A stretch of 64,000 nt of DNA from Candidatus Poseidoniaceae archaeon (GTDB taxonomy: Archaea; Thermoplasmatota; Poseidoniia; Poseidoniales; Poseidoniaceae): the NCBI GenBank assembly GCA_949372645.1, contig CASIAP010000006.1, positions 1-64,000 on the forward strand, written 5' to 3'. The notes under the pieces were generated by a model. The model was given only the letters and a program-made list of their open reading frames with translations, was not told the origin of the DNA and did no database searches. Both the position numbers and the translations under genes were made by a program. Shown here piece after piece: positions 8,607-18,330 of this stretch. How positions within the stretch are numbered: position 1 is the first letter of the stretch; every line of letters begins with the position of its first letter.

Positions 8607-9260
8607 GGTGAGATCTGCTAGAACGGCTTCAACATCGCTGGCTTTGGTAACGCCGCTGGCAAGTAAAACCCCTTCAGCACCTAATTCAACAGCTTTGGCA
8701 ACATCAGCACCATTTTTGACTCCTGCTCCGCAGAGAACTCGAACATTGGGGTTGACTGCTTTCACTGCAGCGACAGTATCACTCACAATCGAAGGGTCAG
8801 CAGTGGTGACTGAGATGTCTCCACCAATCAGTTCAGGAGGCTCAACAGCGATGAAGGTCGGCCCTATTTCTGCAAGATGTTGAGCTTCATCAACATCAGC
8901 TGCACATCCACACATTGGAAATCCATCTGGTAGTTGTTCCTTGAGATTAGCAACGTGTTCCATTGAAACTTTGTGTTCAGCATGGTTAATGATGGTGCCC
9001 TGGGCTCCACGATGAAGAGCAGTATGAGGCTCTAGCCAACCAGTGAAACCACCTTGACCAACAGGGTCCAAGTGCTGGGTCCAAACTTCCAACGAAGGAG
9101 CAACACGTCGAACGGCTTCTAAATCAAAAGCTGAAACCACAGCAACCATTCGAGCAGGCCCATTACAATGTGCTTCCATAGCAAGAGCAAGGCGTTCTGC
9201 AGTTGCTCCGCTTGCTGAAGCATAGGTTTTGAAATTAACAACGACCAATGGTTTGTTCAT
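8592..9260 (-). CDS. tpiA: Triosephosphate isomerase, archaeal type
   Basis: Interconverts dihydroxyacetone phosphate and glyceraldehyde 3-phosphate in glycolysis and gluconeogenesis. From MNKPLVVVNFKTY the product is 222 residues, the short archaeal length. Visible are Asn9 and Lys11 of the substrate site, the His of IINHAEHK, the catalytic Glu in VEPPELIGG, and the phosphate-binding LLASGV near the end. The open frame runs further upstream to 9416, but that part overlaps the nucleotidyltransferase gene and has no TIM homology. ATG codons at 9275 and 9284 are alternatives. It follows the nucleotidyltransferase gene on the same strand. Its last 15 bases overlap the 3' end of the convergent nuclease gene. 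Confidence 0.9.
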   Translation of the reverse strand: MNKPLVVVNFKTYASASGATAERLALAMEAHCNGPARMVAVVSAFDLEAVRRVAPSLEVWTQHLDPVGQGGFTGWLEPHTALHRGAQGTIINHAEHKVSMEHVANLKEQLPDGFPMCGCAADVDEAQHLAEIGPTFIAVEPPELIGGDISVTTADPSIVSDTVAAVKAVNPNVRVLCGAGVKNGADVAKAVELGAEGVLLASGVTKASDVEAVLADLTSSLA

Positions 9261-9312
9261 ACCTTTGGCAGACATGGAGCACATTTGAGTTCTTCGCAGG
9301 TTAGCAAGCAAT

Positions 9313-10311
9313 TCATTCCGTTCGTGGCCATTGTCCACCAACCAAAGTCGTTCCATTTGGAATCTCGCTGCAGTGGTCCACGACGACATCTTGGAGTTGA
9401 ACATTCGTTCCAACACTCACTTGAGTTCCAATTAAACTCGAGTCAATAATTGAGTTCTCTCCAATAGTGGTACCTTTGAGAAGCGTTGAACGGTGTATTT
9501 TGCTGTTCGAGACCTTCACACCAGTTTCGATCATAGACTCAGTGACCTTTTCTGATGTTTGAGTTTCTGCAGAGCCATACCAAGAGCTTCCATGGACCAA
9601 TCCACGGCGGAACCTTTTTTCGAGAATACAACGATGTACTGCATCTGACCAAGCACTTGGGGTCCCTGCATCAAGGAAATAGCCTTCAAACTGTTGGCCA
9701 TTCAAGAGATTCTGCTCTGCAAGTTTCGGAAAGACATCCCTCTCTATAGAATGCTTTCCTTGAGGCATATAGTCGAATATATCATCTTCGAATATATAGG
9801 AACCTGCATTGATTAAATTCGAAAACACTTCATCAGGCTTGGGCTTTTCTTTGAATTGAGTGATACGTGAATCGTCATCAAGGCCAACGATGCCGAAGCG
9901 TGTTGGGTCTTCGACTTCCCAAAGAGCAAGACTCCCTACACCACCGTTGCGTTTGTGTAAATCTAACAGCGGTTCAATTTGAAGCGATGAGACAATGTCG
10001 CCATTGAAACAGGCGAATCGGCCACTCACGACATCTCTGCAGTTTCCTAAAGCACCTCCTGTACCAAGAGGTTTGTTCTCATTGACAATTCGAACATCAA
10101 AATCAACATCGACTCGAGCAAAATATTCTTTGACCATTTCCACTTTGTAGCCACCCGCAACAACAACTTCATCGATCAGATGATTTGGAACACCTTCGAC
10201 AACCCGTTCAAGTAACGACAAATCAAGCATTGGAAGCAAAGGTTTGGGCATGGTATTGGTCCAAGGACGAAGGCGTGAACCTACTCCGCCGGCCAAAACA
10301 ACCACTTGCAT
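9313..10311 (-). CDS. Sugar-1-phosphate nucleotidyltransferase
   Basis: Transfers a nucleotide to a hexose 1-phosphate to make an NDP-sugar for glycans. The first 230 residues form a GT-A-like nucleotidyltransferase with the signature VVLAGGVGSRLRPWT...PKPLLP at 4-27, GTGGALGN near residue 81, and the metal-binding FNGDIV near 101. Residues from about 255 (KVTESMIETGVKVSNSKI) look like a left-handed beta-helix tail, as in GlmU or mannose-1-phosphate guanylyltransferases. The sugar and base cannot be assigned from sequence alone; mannose/GTP and glucose/dTTP are both possible. It lies directly upstream of tpiA on the same strand. Confidence 0.85.
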   Translation of the reverse strand: MQVVVLAGGVGSRLRPWTNTMPKPLLPMLDLSLLERVVEGVPNHLIDEVVVAGGYKVEMVKEYFARVDVDFDVRIVNENKPLGTGGALGNCRDVVSGRFACFNGDIVSSLQIEPLLDLHKRNGGVGSLALWEVEDPTRFGIVGLDDDSRITQFKEKPKPDEVFSNLINAGSYIFEDDIFDYMPQGKHSIERDVFPKLAEQNLLNGQQFEGYFLDAGTPSAWSDAVHRCILEKRFRRGLVHGSSWYGSAETQTSEKVTESMIETGVKVSNSKIHRSTLLKGTTIGENSIIDSSLIGTQVSVGTNVQLQDVVVDHCSEIPNGTTLVGGQWPRTE

Positions 10312-10449
10312 GAACAGGGCGTTTCATCGATTACCTATCAAAACACCTCAACCAGACCTATCAATTCCCTTGATGTTGGGATTCAATTTGCCAATTGACG
10401 CATCAAAGTATTCAAAGACGGCCTTTCTTTGGAAGGATTGGAGAGCATC

Positions 10450-11658
10450 ATGAATATCCACGAATACCAAGGTAAAACACTCCTTCGAGAAAACAATGTG
10501 ACTGTGCTTGAAGGCGTTCACTGCACAAACGTCGAACAAGCACTTGCTGCCTATGATTCACTTGGTAGCAAAGTTGTTGCTGTTAAATCACAAATCCATG
10601 CAGGCGGCCGTGGGAAAGGAACTCTGTATCATCCACAGACTCGAGAACATGTCATGGATGGTGGTGTAAAAATCGCTTTTTCCCGTGAAGAAGTCGAAAC
10701 GTATGCAACCAATATCCTGGGAAATGTCTTGGTCACCATTCAAACCGGTGATGAAGGGAAACTCGTCAGTAATCTCTATGTGGAAGCAGGTTGCGATATT
10801 GCTCATGAATACTATCTGGCTTTACTTGTTGACCGGGACACTAAATCAGTACTCATCATGGCTTCAACCGAAGGTGGAATGGACATCGAGGATGTCGCAC
10901 ACAACACTCCTGAATTAATTCACAAAGTCGTCGTTGACCCAAATGCTGGACTTCTTGGTTTCCAAAAGCGAGACCTTGGAATGGCATTAGGTCTTTCAGG
11001 AGCCGCACTAAGATCATTTGGAAAGATGCTCTCAAGCATGTATACAATGTTCGTTGCCGAAGATTGTGTAATGGTCGAAATCAATCCACTTGTTCGAACA
11101 GGTGCAGACGAGATTGTTGCACTTGACTCGAAAATATCATTCGATGAAAATGCAGAATTCCGGCACAAGAAGTGGGATGACCTACGAGACCTGTCTGAAG
11201 AAGAAGACGTCGAAATACGTGCGAAGGAAACTGGATTATCATATGTCAAACTCGATGGTAACATCGGATGTTTGGTCAACGGTGCAGGGCTTGCAATGGC
11301 AACAATGGATGTCATCAAGCTCTACGGTGGAGAACCAGCTAACTTCCTTGACGTCGGAGGCGGTGCGAATGAAGAACAAGTCAAAACTGCCTTCTCGATC
11401 ATTATGGAAGACCCGAATGTGAAGGGTATTTTGGTCAACATCTTTGGCGGTATCATGCGCTGTGACATTATTGCTCGTGGCGTAATTGCGGCGACTGAAG
11501 CACTTTCGCTGGAAGTTCCTCTCGTCGTTCGACTTGCAGGAACCAATGTGGATGAAGGTAAGAAAATCCTTGCCGCATCAACCTTGAATATTCATGCTGC
11601 TGATGATTTAGCAGAAGGTGCTCAAAAGATCGTTGCACTTATTGGAGGTGGACAATAA
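10450..11658 (+). CDS. sucC: Succinate--CoA ligase, beta subunit
   Basis: The nucleotide- and succinate-binding subunit of the TCA-cycle ligase that makes ATP or GTP from succinyl-CoA. The 402-residue product starts [14 protein letters not shown], the usual family start, so I prefer the ATG at 10450 to the in-frame TTG at 10429. An ATP-grasp domain spans about 1-240; the segment [12 protein letters not shown] lies near residue 47. The C-terminal flavodoxin-like half holds [13 protein letters not shown] and FLDVGGGA. The last base of its TAA is the first base of sucD, so the two are translationally coupled. Confidence 0.96.
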   Translation: MNIHEYQGKTLLRENNVTVLEGVHCTNVEQALAAYDSLGSKVVAVKSQIHAGGRGKGTLYHPQTREHVMDGGVKIAFSREEVETYATNILGNVLVTIQTGDEGKLVSNLYVEAGCDIAHEYYLALLVDRDTKSVLIMASTEGGMDIEDVAHNTPELIHKVVVDPNAGLLGFQKRDLGMALGLSGAALRSFGKMLSSMYTMFVAEDCVMVEINPLVRTGADEIVALDSKISFDENAEFRHKKWDDLRDLSEEEDVEIRAKETGLSYVKLDGNIGCLVNGAGLAMATMDVIKLYGGEPANFLDVGGGANEEQVKTAFSIIMEDPNVKGILVNIFGGIMRCDIIARGVIAATEALSLEVPLVVRLAGTNVDEGKKILAASTLNIHAADDLAEGAQKIVALIGGGQ

Positions 11659-12581
11659 TGTCAATTTGGATTGAAGAAGATGCAAAAGTATTGGTGCAAG
11701 GAATCACTGGAAAGCAAGGCATGTTCCATGCCGACAAAATGGTAGAATATGGCACCAATATCGTTGGTGGGTGCACACCTGGAAAAGGTGGACAAACCGT
11801 TGACCTACAAGGCAAACCATTTCCGGTTTGGGACAGCATGACTGAGGCAATTGATGCTACTGATGCGGATGCAACGGTGATCTATGTCCCACCACCATTC
11901 GCTGCTGAAGCAATCATGGAAGCGGCTGATGCATTTGACTTCATCAAAGGAGAAGGCGTTATTGTCTGTATTACTGAAGGTATTCCGACTCTTGACATGG
12001 TCAAAGCAGTTGCTTATGTCGAAAACCGTCCAGGTATTCGTCTAATTGGTCCAAACTGCCCTGGTATCATTACTCCTGGTGAAACTGGTGGAGCCAAAAT
12101 TGGCATTATGCCAGGTCATATCCATGCAAAAGGACGTATTGGAATCGTTAGTAAGTCTGGAACTTTAACCTATGAAGCAGTTGCTCAAACTATGAGTATC
12201 AATGAAGGACAATCAACCTGTATTGGAATCGGTGGAGACCCAGTCAATGGAACTGGATTCATTGAATGCCTCGCAGCTTTCGAAGCGGACCCTCAAACTG
12301 AAGCAATCATTATGATTGGAGAAATTGGTGGTAATGCTGAGCAAGAAGCGGCTGCTTGGGCGTCCGAAAACGTCACCAAGCCAATCGTTGGGTTCGTCGC
12401 AGGTGCAACAGCCCCACCCGGTAAGAGAATGGGACACGCTGGAGCAATTATTTCGGGCGGCAAAGGTACTGCTGAAGAAAAATTCGAAGCATTCCGAGAA
12501 GCAGGAATTGCTTGTGCAATGGACCCATCAGAACTCGGTGCTGTTCTGCTCGAATCCCTCAAAGCAGTTGGATTACGCTGA
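11658..12581 (+). CDS. sucD: Succinate--CoA ligase, alpha subunit
   Basis: The CoA-binding and phosphohistidine-carrying subunit. The 307-residue protein has a Rossmann N-terminus ([11 protein letters not shown] at 14-24), the [10 protein letters not shown] segment at 131-140, [10 protein letters not shown] at 166-175, and the active His260 in RMGHAGAII. It overlaps sucC by one base. The gene ends one base before the stop of the convergent helicase gene at 12583. Confidence 0.97.
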   Translation: MSIWIEEDAKVLVQGITGKQGMFHADKMVEYGTNIVGGCTPGKGGQTVDLQGKPFPVWDSMTEAIDATDADATVIYVPPPFAAEAIMEAADAFDFIKGEGVIVCITEGIPTLDMVKAVAYVENRPGIRLIGPNCPGIITPGETGGAKIGIMPGHIHAKGRIGIVSKSGTLTYEAVAQTMSINEGQSTCIGIGGDPVNGTGFIECLAAFEADPQTEAIIMIGEIGGNAEQEAAAWASENVTKPIVGFVAGATAPPGKRMGHAGAIISGGKGTAEEKFEAFREAGIACAMDPSELGAVLLESLKAVGLR

Positions 12582-12582
12582 A

Positions 12583-15366
12583 TTAGAGATAGACATCCTT
12601 CAAGTGAAGGGAGTGATGAGAGACGAGATCTCCAGCTCTTGCCTGTTCAAGTAAACCCTTACCTTCATGACTGTGGGCATAGACTGCTTGCCCTGGACTC
12701 ACATGCTTATTCCATTGAGCTTCAAACCGCTCAGCATGCTTCTTTTTCCCTGCTAAGCACGAAGGTACTCGATGGTACATGACAAGTTCTTGCCGTTCTT
12801 TACGGACATATTGAGCTAAAGTTTCTGGCAGTAATCGTGACAGTAAGGTTTCGTCAAAGAAAACTGAAGAACGTCCGATGATATAACGTGCGTCTTCAAG
12901 ACCCCCAAAAACCTCACCCAAAGCCTGTGCAAATACGTCTGACTGTTCCTGAGTGCATCCCTCTATGAAGTAACGAAACCACCCTCCACCTCGTTCTCCA
13001 CCACCAAGTTTACTCTCTTTCGGAAGCAAACCGGCATCCCACATAGCATTGGCTACTGCAGTGATGATGGAGCGGTTGAGAGATGCTTCAGTCCATGGAC
13101 TGCGGCGCTTCCCAAATTGAAAACCAAGTCCACCATCTCCTTTCGAGGAACCAGGTTTAAATTCAAGCGAAGCTCTTGACTCTGCTGAAAATGGTTCTCC
13201 AATACCCCACATTTCTCTAGCCTCATGCCTCCGGCGAGAACGCTCCAGCATCTCTTGATTGAGGACAAGCATTCCTTCATTAATCCCTTCTGGTTGAAGT
13301 TCAGTAAATGCTGCGTGAACGTGCCCTACGCCCTTTTCTATAGAGCCGTCATCGCAAACTCCAAACAAATTTTTGTGTTTCTTTCTGAAACGTTCATAAT
13401 CATCAAAACCCTTGATGAATTCTTCTGCTAAACAGATGATGTCCCAATTATTGGCGACCTTCTCCGGCCATTCTTTGTCCAAACGCATTGAACGCCCTCG
13501 AAGTTGATTAATGCTCATACTCGTGGTAACGGTTGTCAAATCGATGAGGACATTAATTCGAGAAGCATCCCATCCTTCTCCTAGAAGACCTCGTGTTCCT
13601 ATGATGCATTTGGTGAAACCTTCTTGAAAGAATTCTGTCACCATTGTTGAATAATACCGAGGAGACCAATCAGGTCCAGAGCCGTGAAGATGATGAAATC
13701 GATCCAAGGTTTGGTCTACAAACTCAATCCGAAGATTACGATCTTCCACCCATTTCCGTGCTTTGTTGAGAAATCGATTAGCGATATCATCATCCACTAA
13801 AAGGGTGCTTCCTGTCATCAACACCGGGTCTAATTTATCTCCTACCGGGCAATCAATAAGAGCTTTGAAGACTCCAATTGCTCCACCAGCTTCGTCATCA
13901 TGAATTCCATCAACAAGAGCTGTCGAAGAGGTTTTTTCGAAATCCGTAACGATAACACAACGCAGTGATGTGCCCAGTGAGTCATATTCAACCTTCAAAA
14001 TATCTGAAAGGGCTGAAGTTTTTTCAGCTGCATATGCCAGAATTCGACTTACAGGAGAAGCACATGGACGGGCACCACTTTCTGTTATTTGGTAGCCAAG
14101 AAGGCGTAATCGGTCAGTCACATTGTCAGCTTGATCATGATCCATTGTATTTACTGAACGTCGTAAACCAAATCGGACATATCTATCAAGGAGTGGACGT
14201 AAAAGAACGATAAGAGGAGAGGTTTCGTTAAAATCATTGATTCCTACTGCAACCTTGGGGATTCCATTAGGCAATGAGCGTCCTATGAGGGGTAAATACG
14301 CTCTGGATGCTTGAGAAAAATCCGGGAGTGTTTTATCAAAATCTGCCCATGAAAGGTTTCCCCTACCTGGAATTTCCTTCTTATCCAAAGTTGTAAAAAG
14401 CCAATCTGGAAAACAGGGTGCTCGTGATGTATCAGTATGAGGTGTCGAAATTTCATCAACAACTGAGAGGAAAGATGCATCTGCAGCACTAATGTATTCC
14501 AATTCTTTGACAGAAGGACGGACAAAGTAACACAAATCTTGGTAGGGTGCAAGATTCGAATCACGAACGAGTGCAGGTGTCGGAACTTCATAATCTACAT
14601 CGCCAAGCAGGGCAGCATAATGTGGAGCATCATCAATCGCATCTTTATCTGGAGGAGTAGCCGTGAGACCAAGAATAACTGGGTCATCAAAGATTGCTTT
14701 CAATTCGACTAACACTTTGCCCCAATGTTCTGTCAAGTGGTGGCATTCATCCAAAATAATTAATCCAATATCTGCCTCTTTCAATCGTTCAATTGCTTTC
14801 AGTGAACTTGAATTCAACCATGAAATACTACCACTGACTTCAGACATTGCGTCTCTCGCTTTTTTCCGAAAGCCTTTCATTTGCTTTTCATAATATGATT
14901 GGTTGTTACTTCTTAAATCTTCAATCCAGGCAATACTGGAATCTAGATCAATCGCTTCACCCATATCTAATAACTTTTGAACCCACAATTCCATTGCTGC
15001 TTGTTCCAAATCCTCACCTTTGGTTCTGACCATCGATAAGGATTGGTAGGTAAGTGAAGTTAACAATCCGATGTTCTCAGAAGACAAGCCCACTTGATCG
15101 CTTTTACCATCAAGGTCAAACAACGAAGTACGAGCGACCCATTGAGCCTGTATTGCAGAATTCGGTGATAAGATCAATGCTGGACGACGGACTAAATCAG
15201 ACCAAACATACAGGCCAAGGATAGTTTTACCAGAACCAGGAGGAGCAACAATATGCAGCTGCTTTCCACCAGCCTTCAATTGACTCTTGATAATTTCAGA
15301 AGCTGCTAATTGTGATGGTCGAAGTGCTCCGGAAAATTGAATTTTTCCGAATGCAGAACTCGACAT
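12583..15366 (-). CDS. Large DEAD/DEAH-box (SF2) helicase
   Basis: An ATP-dependent nucleic-acid motor of 927 residues. Visible motifs are Walker A APPGSGKT with Lys47, DECHH at 206-210, TATPP at 235-239, GTRGLLGEGWD at 590-600 (motif V), and QLRGRSMR at 621-628 (motif VI). A long insert of about 350 residues separates the two RecA lobes. The 250-residue C-terminal part (from about 675) is unassigned; it contains a Trp-rich segment near GGGWFRYF and ends in a His-rich stretch. The RecA arrangement recalls type III restriction subunits and XPB-like enzymes. No methylase or nuclease gene accompanies it. It sits 14 bp behind the zinc-ribbon gene on the same strand, with GAGGTG as ribosome-binding site at 15371-15376. 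The ATG at 15366 is well supported. Confidence 0.85.
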   Translation of the reverse strand: MSSSAFGKIQFSGALRPSQLAASEIIKSQLKAGGKQLHIVAPPGSGKTILGLYVWSDLVRRPALILSPNSAIQAQWVARTSLFDLDGKSDQVGLSSENIGLLTSLTYQSLSMVRTKGEDLEQAAMELWVQKLLDMGEAIDLDSSIAWIEDLRSNNQSYYEKQMKGFRKKARDAMSEVSGSISWLNSSSLKAIERLKEADIGLIILDECHHLTEHWGKVLVELKAIFDDPVILGLTATPPDKDAIDDAPHYAALLGDVDYEVPTPALVRDSNLAPYQDLCYFVRPSVKELEYISAADASFLSVVDEISTPHTDTSRAPCFPDWLFTTLDKKEIPGRGNLSWADFDKTLPDFSQASRAYLPLIGRSLPNGIPKVAVGINDFNETSPLIVLLRPLLDRYVRFGLRRSVNTMDHDQADNVTDRLRLLGYQITESGARPCASPVSRILAYAAEKTSALSDILKVEYDSLGTSLRCVIVTDFEKTSSTALVDGIHDDEAGGAIGVFKALIDCPVGDKLDPVLMTGSTLLVDDDIANRFLNKARKWVEDRNLRIEFVDQTLDRFHHLHGSGPDWSPRYYSTMVTEFFQEGFTKCIIGTRGLLGEGWDASRINVLIDLTTVTTSMSINQLRGRSMRLDKEWPEKVANNWDIICLAEEFIKGFDDYERFRKKHKNLFGVCDDGSIEKGVGHVHAAFTELQPEGINEGMLVLNQEMLERSRRRHEAREMWGIGEPFSAESRASLEFKPGSSKGDGGLGFQFGKRRSPWTEASLNRSIITAVANAMWDAGLLPKESKLGGGERGGGWFRYFIEGCTQEQSDVFAQALGEVFGGLEDARYIIGRSSVFFDETLLSRLLPETLAQYVRKERQELVMYHRVPSCLAGKKKHAERFEAQWNKHVSPGQAVYAHSHEGKGLLEQARAGDLVSHHSLHLKDVYL

Positions 15367-15380
15367 GAGGACACCTCAAA

Positions 15381-16952
15381 TCATCGAGGTGGGCCACGCT
15401 TTGGACCTGAAGGGCCGCCTTTTGGAGGACCACCTTTCGAGGGGCCCGGTGGACCGCTCTTCTTTGGAGGACCACCTTTCGAGGGACCCGGTGGACCGCT
15501 CTTCTTTGGAGGACCGCCTTTCGAGGGACCCGGTGGACCGCTCTTCTTTGGAGGACCACCTTTCGAGGGACCCGGTGGACCGCTCTTCTTTGGAGGACCG
15601 CCTTTCGAGGGACCCGGTGGACCGCTCTTCTTTGGAGGACCGCCTTTCGAGGGACCCGGTGGACCGCTCTTCTTTGGAGGACCGCCTTTCGAGGGACCCG
15701 GTGGACCGCTCTTCTTTGGAGGACCGCCTTTCGAGGGACCCGGTGGGCCGCTTCTCTTTGGAGGGCTTCGTTGCGGAGCATCAACAACTTCTTCTTCTTC
15801 TTCTTCAAACATGGCCCCGCAGTGTGGGCATTCATTATCGGTCTCTTTGACTAATCCATCACAGATTTCACAAGCAAACATTTCAACATCGTCGTCAGTT
15901 GACTCATCCCCATTGAGAGTTTCCACTTCGCCATCTTTTGAACGGAAGAGTTTCAACTCTGTTATGAGATCAAACCCTTTCAAAGCCACTTCGGTTTCAA
16001 TGGCATGTTGGAATGCTTGGGTCAAAGATTCTGGAGTATCAAGGACTCGACCATCATCGACATAAGTCACATTAACATTCAAGGCACCATCTTCAATTTT
16101 CGCTTGAGGTGTTTCAACTGCAACGCCTCTCTTTCGAGCAACTCGGCGTACTGCGACTTCACACATTCTACGGAGGAGGGCTTCATTTGGGGCATCAGAG
16201 GGTGCTTGCCCAAGTGCACCAGATATTACTTCTTGAGCTGGATTACTGGGCTCTGCACCGCGGAGGTGAGAGGGCAATTCTGCCCCGAGAGAGGCTAACA
16301 CATTATTAGCTGGAGTTTGATTCATATTGAGCCATTGACTCCGGCGTTCATCCTTCATCGCCCGTTCTGCTTCGGCCAATCGGTTGACCATTGCATCGGT
16401 TGGAGAAGCTGATGGATTACTTGCAACGACTGTACTACCAGGAGTGTATGCGGAAATATTACTCACGGGCTTTTGAGGGACTGCACCGCTGGCAAGAGAT
16501 GGACCACGTGCTTGCTGTGGTCGATCGGATTGAACATTCGGGAGAACGTTACCCTGTTGTGGTTGTTGCGGCATACTTTGAGGAGGCATCTGGCCCATCT
16601 GATTGGGTGGGAAATTCTGAGGAGGAAATTGACCCATTTGATTGGGTGGAATGTTCTGAGGAGGGAATTGACCTGGAGGAAGGTTTGGTTGTTGTTGAAT
16701 CCCCATAGCAATTTGTTGAAGGACTTCTGGAGAAATATTTGTGTTGCCTCCCATGGACATGTCCCGTTGTTGTCGAATGGCCTCACCGGAGACCACACCG
16801 AAGTTGCGACCACCTGAAACTTCTTGACCACTTAGGCCAATTGAACCGGGGTTGGTAAAACCACCAGCACGAGACATTTCCTGCCGAGCACCACATTCAG
16901 GACAGAAAATACTGTCATCCGGAATGAGTTCTGTACACGAGCCGCAGTCCAT
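15381..16952 (-). CDS. Double zinc-ribbon protein with Q/P-rich and tandem-repeat low-complexity regions
   Basis: The 523-residue protein opens with a zinc ribbon (CGSCTELIPDDSIFCPECG, residues 3-21). A region at about 75-160 is rich in Gln, Pro, Asn and Met with repeated PPNQMGQ-like units. A folded domain follows at about 240-350 (ALLRRMCEVAVRRVARKRG onward). A second ribbon lies near 365-385 (CEICDG...CPHCG), then a run of six Glu. The last 140 residues are copies of PPKKSGPPGPSKGG, very basic and disordered. I do not recognise the middle domain. Zinc ribbons plus basic low-complexity tails suggest nucleic-acid binding or condensate formation, which is inference. It is probably co-transcribed with the helicase 14 bp downstream. 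Confidence 0.75.
   Translation of the reverse strand: MDCGSCTELIPDDSIFCPECGARQEMSRAGGFTNPGSIGLSGQEVSGGRNFGVVSGEAIRQQRDMSMGGNTNISPEVLQQIAMGIQQQPNLPPGQFPPQNIPPNQMGQFPPQNFPPNQMGQMPPQSMPQQPQQGNVLPNVQSDRPQQARGPSLASGAVPQKPVSNISAYTPGSTVVASNPSASPTDAMVNRLAEAERAMKDERRSQWLNMNQTPANNVLASLGAELPSHLRGAEPSNPAQEVISGALGQAPSDAPNEALLRRMCEVAVRRVARKRGVAVETPQAKIEDGALNVNVTYVDDGRVLDTPESLTQAFQHAIETEVALKGFDLITELKLFRSKDGEVETLNGDESTDDDVEMFACEICDGLVKETDNECPHCGAMFEEEEEEVVDAPQRSPPKRSGPPGPSKGGPPKKSGPPGPSKGGPPKKSGPPGPSKGGPPKKSGPPGPSKGGPPKKSGPPGPSKGGPPKKSGPPGPSKGGPPKKSGPPGPSKGGPPKKSGPPGPSKGGPPKGGPSGPKRGPPR
15427..15762. repeat. Eight tandem 42-bp coding repeats
   Basis: Units begin at 15427, 15469, 15511, 15553, 15595, 15637, 15679 and 15721, each exactly 42 bp. 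They differ mainly at a few third positions, such as CCACC against CCGCC. They lie inside the zinc-ribbon gene and encode 14-residue units (PPKKSGPPGPSKGG) on the minus strand. Near-identity at the DNA level points to recent expansion by slippage or unequal exchange. Long open frames on the plus strand across this region (15337-16065, 15365-15850) are artefacts of the repeat. Confidence 0.95.
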
Positions 16953-17245
16953 AACACATCATCCCGAAGGTTTGATGCTCGCATAACCCTCCCTAAAGCC
17001 TTACGACGGAATGCCACATCCAAAGCAGTAATTTTCTTGGCTTGACCAGAGCCAAAGAAGATGCAGAATACGCCATTTACTGCTAATGTGTTGTTCCAAT
17101 GGGTGATATTCCAATCACCTGGAGAATTCTCACATTATGCTTTTTTGCATAGCGAGTCATTCGCTCTTGAACATACAAATTGGCAAGAACTTCCTCCCAC
17201 AGGGTCAAGAACAGAGAACTGTCCCGCTAAATTGAGGGGAATTGG
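16953..17245. other. Longest gene-free stretch; short inverted repeats only
   Basis: This divergent intergenic region separates the zinc-ribbon gene (minus) from the squalene/phytoene synthase gene (plus). No convincing gene is present. Inverted repeats include GGTGAT/ATCACC around 17102-17119 and TATGC-T6-GCATA at 17136-17151, and a bulged one around 17033-17059. They may mark promoters or regulators for both directions, but no match to a known RNA was seen. Confidence 0.5.
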
Positions 17246-18262
17246 ATGGCTGTACTCATCAATGCAAAAATCGATGCATTACTCGAAGCTACTGCTCGAT
17301 CTTTTTATCCTACCCTGAAGTATCTCCCGAAGAAAGTTCGTGGACAAATTGGATTACTCTACCTTCTCGCTCGAGTTGCAGATACAATCGCAGACTCAAA
17401 GCATGGAGAAACCGAAGTTCTTTTGAAACTACTTCGTGGTTACAATGATGTTGCCCAAGGCAAGAGTTCATCTCTACCTGATTTTACTGAACTCGCTGAA
17501 ATTCAAACAAATGGAAACGAGGCTGAACTCCTTCGGAATGTTACTGATGTTCTTGATGGTCTTGACGTCTATAGTAAAGTAGATAGAGAACTTATGCTGG
17601 AATGTCTCGACATCATTGTAAGTGGACAAATACTCGACCTTGAGAGGTTTGGAACCGCAAATGAAGGAGGAAAGATTTCTGCACTTGAGACCGATGATCA
17701 GATGGATGATTATGCATTCCGAGTCGCAGGCTCAGTAGGCGTATTTTGGAGCAAAATGTCACTTGAAAACCTCTTTACTTTACCTCCGGAAAAAGAACAA
17801 GAATTCTTAGAGAAGGGAATTCGATTTGGTAAATCACTCCAAATGATCAACATTTTAAGAGATATTCCTGAAGACTTACGTTTTGGCCGATGCTATATCC
17901 CGGAACAGGCACTGAGTCGGTACAACCTCAAGCCAGAGGACTTGTTAGATGACAAAAATATTGATGCGTTCAGACCCTTATATAATGAATATCTTGACTT
18001 GACAAATGAGCACCTTGAAGCTGCAATTGAATACATCACTATGCTACCAGAAACGCAATTACGTCTCAAAGCGTCTTGCATGCTCCCAGTTCTCATTGGA
18101 CAAAGAACCGTTACCTTGTTGCGAACGGGCAATGTCTTGAATTCCCAAGAGCGGATAAAAGTCACTCGGGATGAGATTAAATCATATGCTCGTAAACTGC
18201 TTCGAGCACTCATAATTCCGGGTGGAGTAAACCGTCTTCTTAAGAAAAATAAAGACAGTTGA
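17246..18262 (+). CDS. Squalene/phytoene synthase family protein (first copy)
   Basis: Head-to-head condensation of two prenyl diphosphates, giving squalene or phytoene-like C30/C40 products. The 338-residue, all-helical protein has both Asp-rich motifs: DTIAD at 46-50, and QMINILRDIPED at 199-210 followed by GRCYIP. The N-terminus has the FYPTLKYLP substrate segment. The context QMINILRD and the following arginine-rich segment look nearer to squalene synthase than to bacterial CrtB, but the product cannot be settled from sequence. The second family member lies 68 bp downstream; the pair could form two different products or one step each of a C30 route. Confidence 0.85.
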   Translation: MAVLINAKIDALLEATARSFYPTLKYLPKKVRGQIGLLYLLARVADTIADSKHGETEVLLKLLRGYNDVAQGKSSSLPDFTELAEIQTNGNEAELLRNVTDVLDGLDVYSKVDRELMLECLDIIVSGQILDLERFGTANEGGKISALETDDQMDDYAFRVAGSVGVFWSKMSLENLFTLPPEKEQEFLEKGIRFGKSLQMINILRDIPEDLRFGRCYIPEQALSRYNLKPEDLLDDKNIDAFRPLYNEYLDLTNEHLEAAIEYITMLPETQLRLKASCMLPVLIGQRTVTLLRTGNVLNSQERIKVTRDEIKSYARKLLRALIIPGGVNRLLKKNKDS

Positions 18263-18330
18263 GAAAAAATATCCCAGGCAACCAAGGGTAGAACTCAAAA
18301 AGGGTGAGGTGTGAGGGCTAATCGGTCACG

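Noticed and set aside
12583-15366. Type III restriction system
   Set aside because: Helicase resembles Res subunits, but no methylase or nuclease domain is present nearby.
15427-15762. CRISPR-like tandem repeat
   Set aside because: Units are contiguous, with no spacers, and they are coding.
15337-16065. Long plus-strand open frames with repeated Gly/Pro or Arg/Asp units over the repeat region
   Set aside because: They arise from the 42-bp repeat read antisense. The minus-strand frame has zinc ribbons and fits an operon.
17061-17318. 85-residue open frame in the 293-bp gap
   Set aside because: No recognisable sequence and it overlaps the synthase start out of frame.
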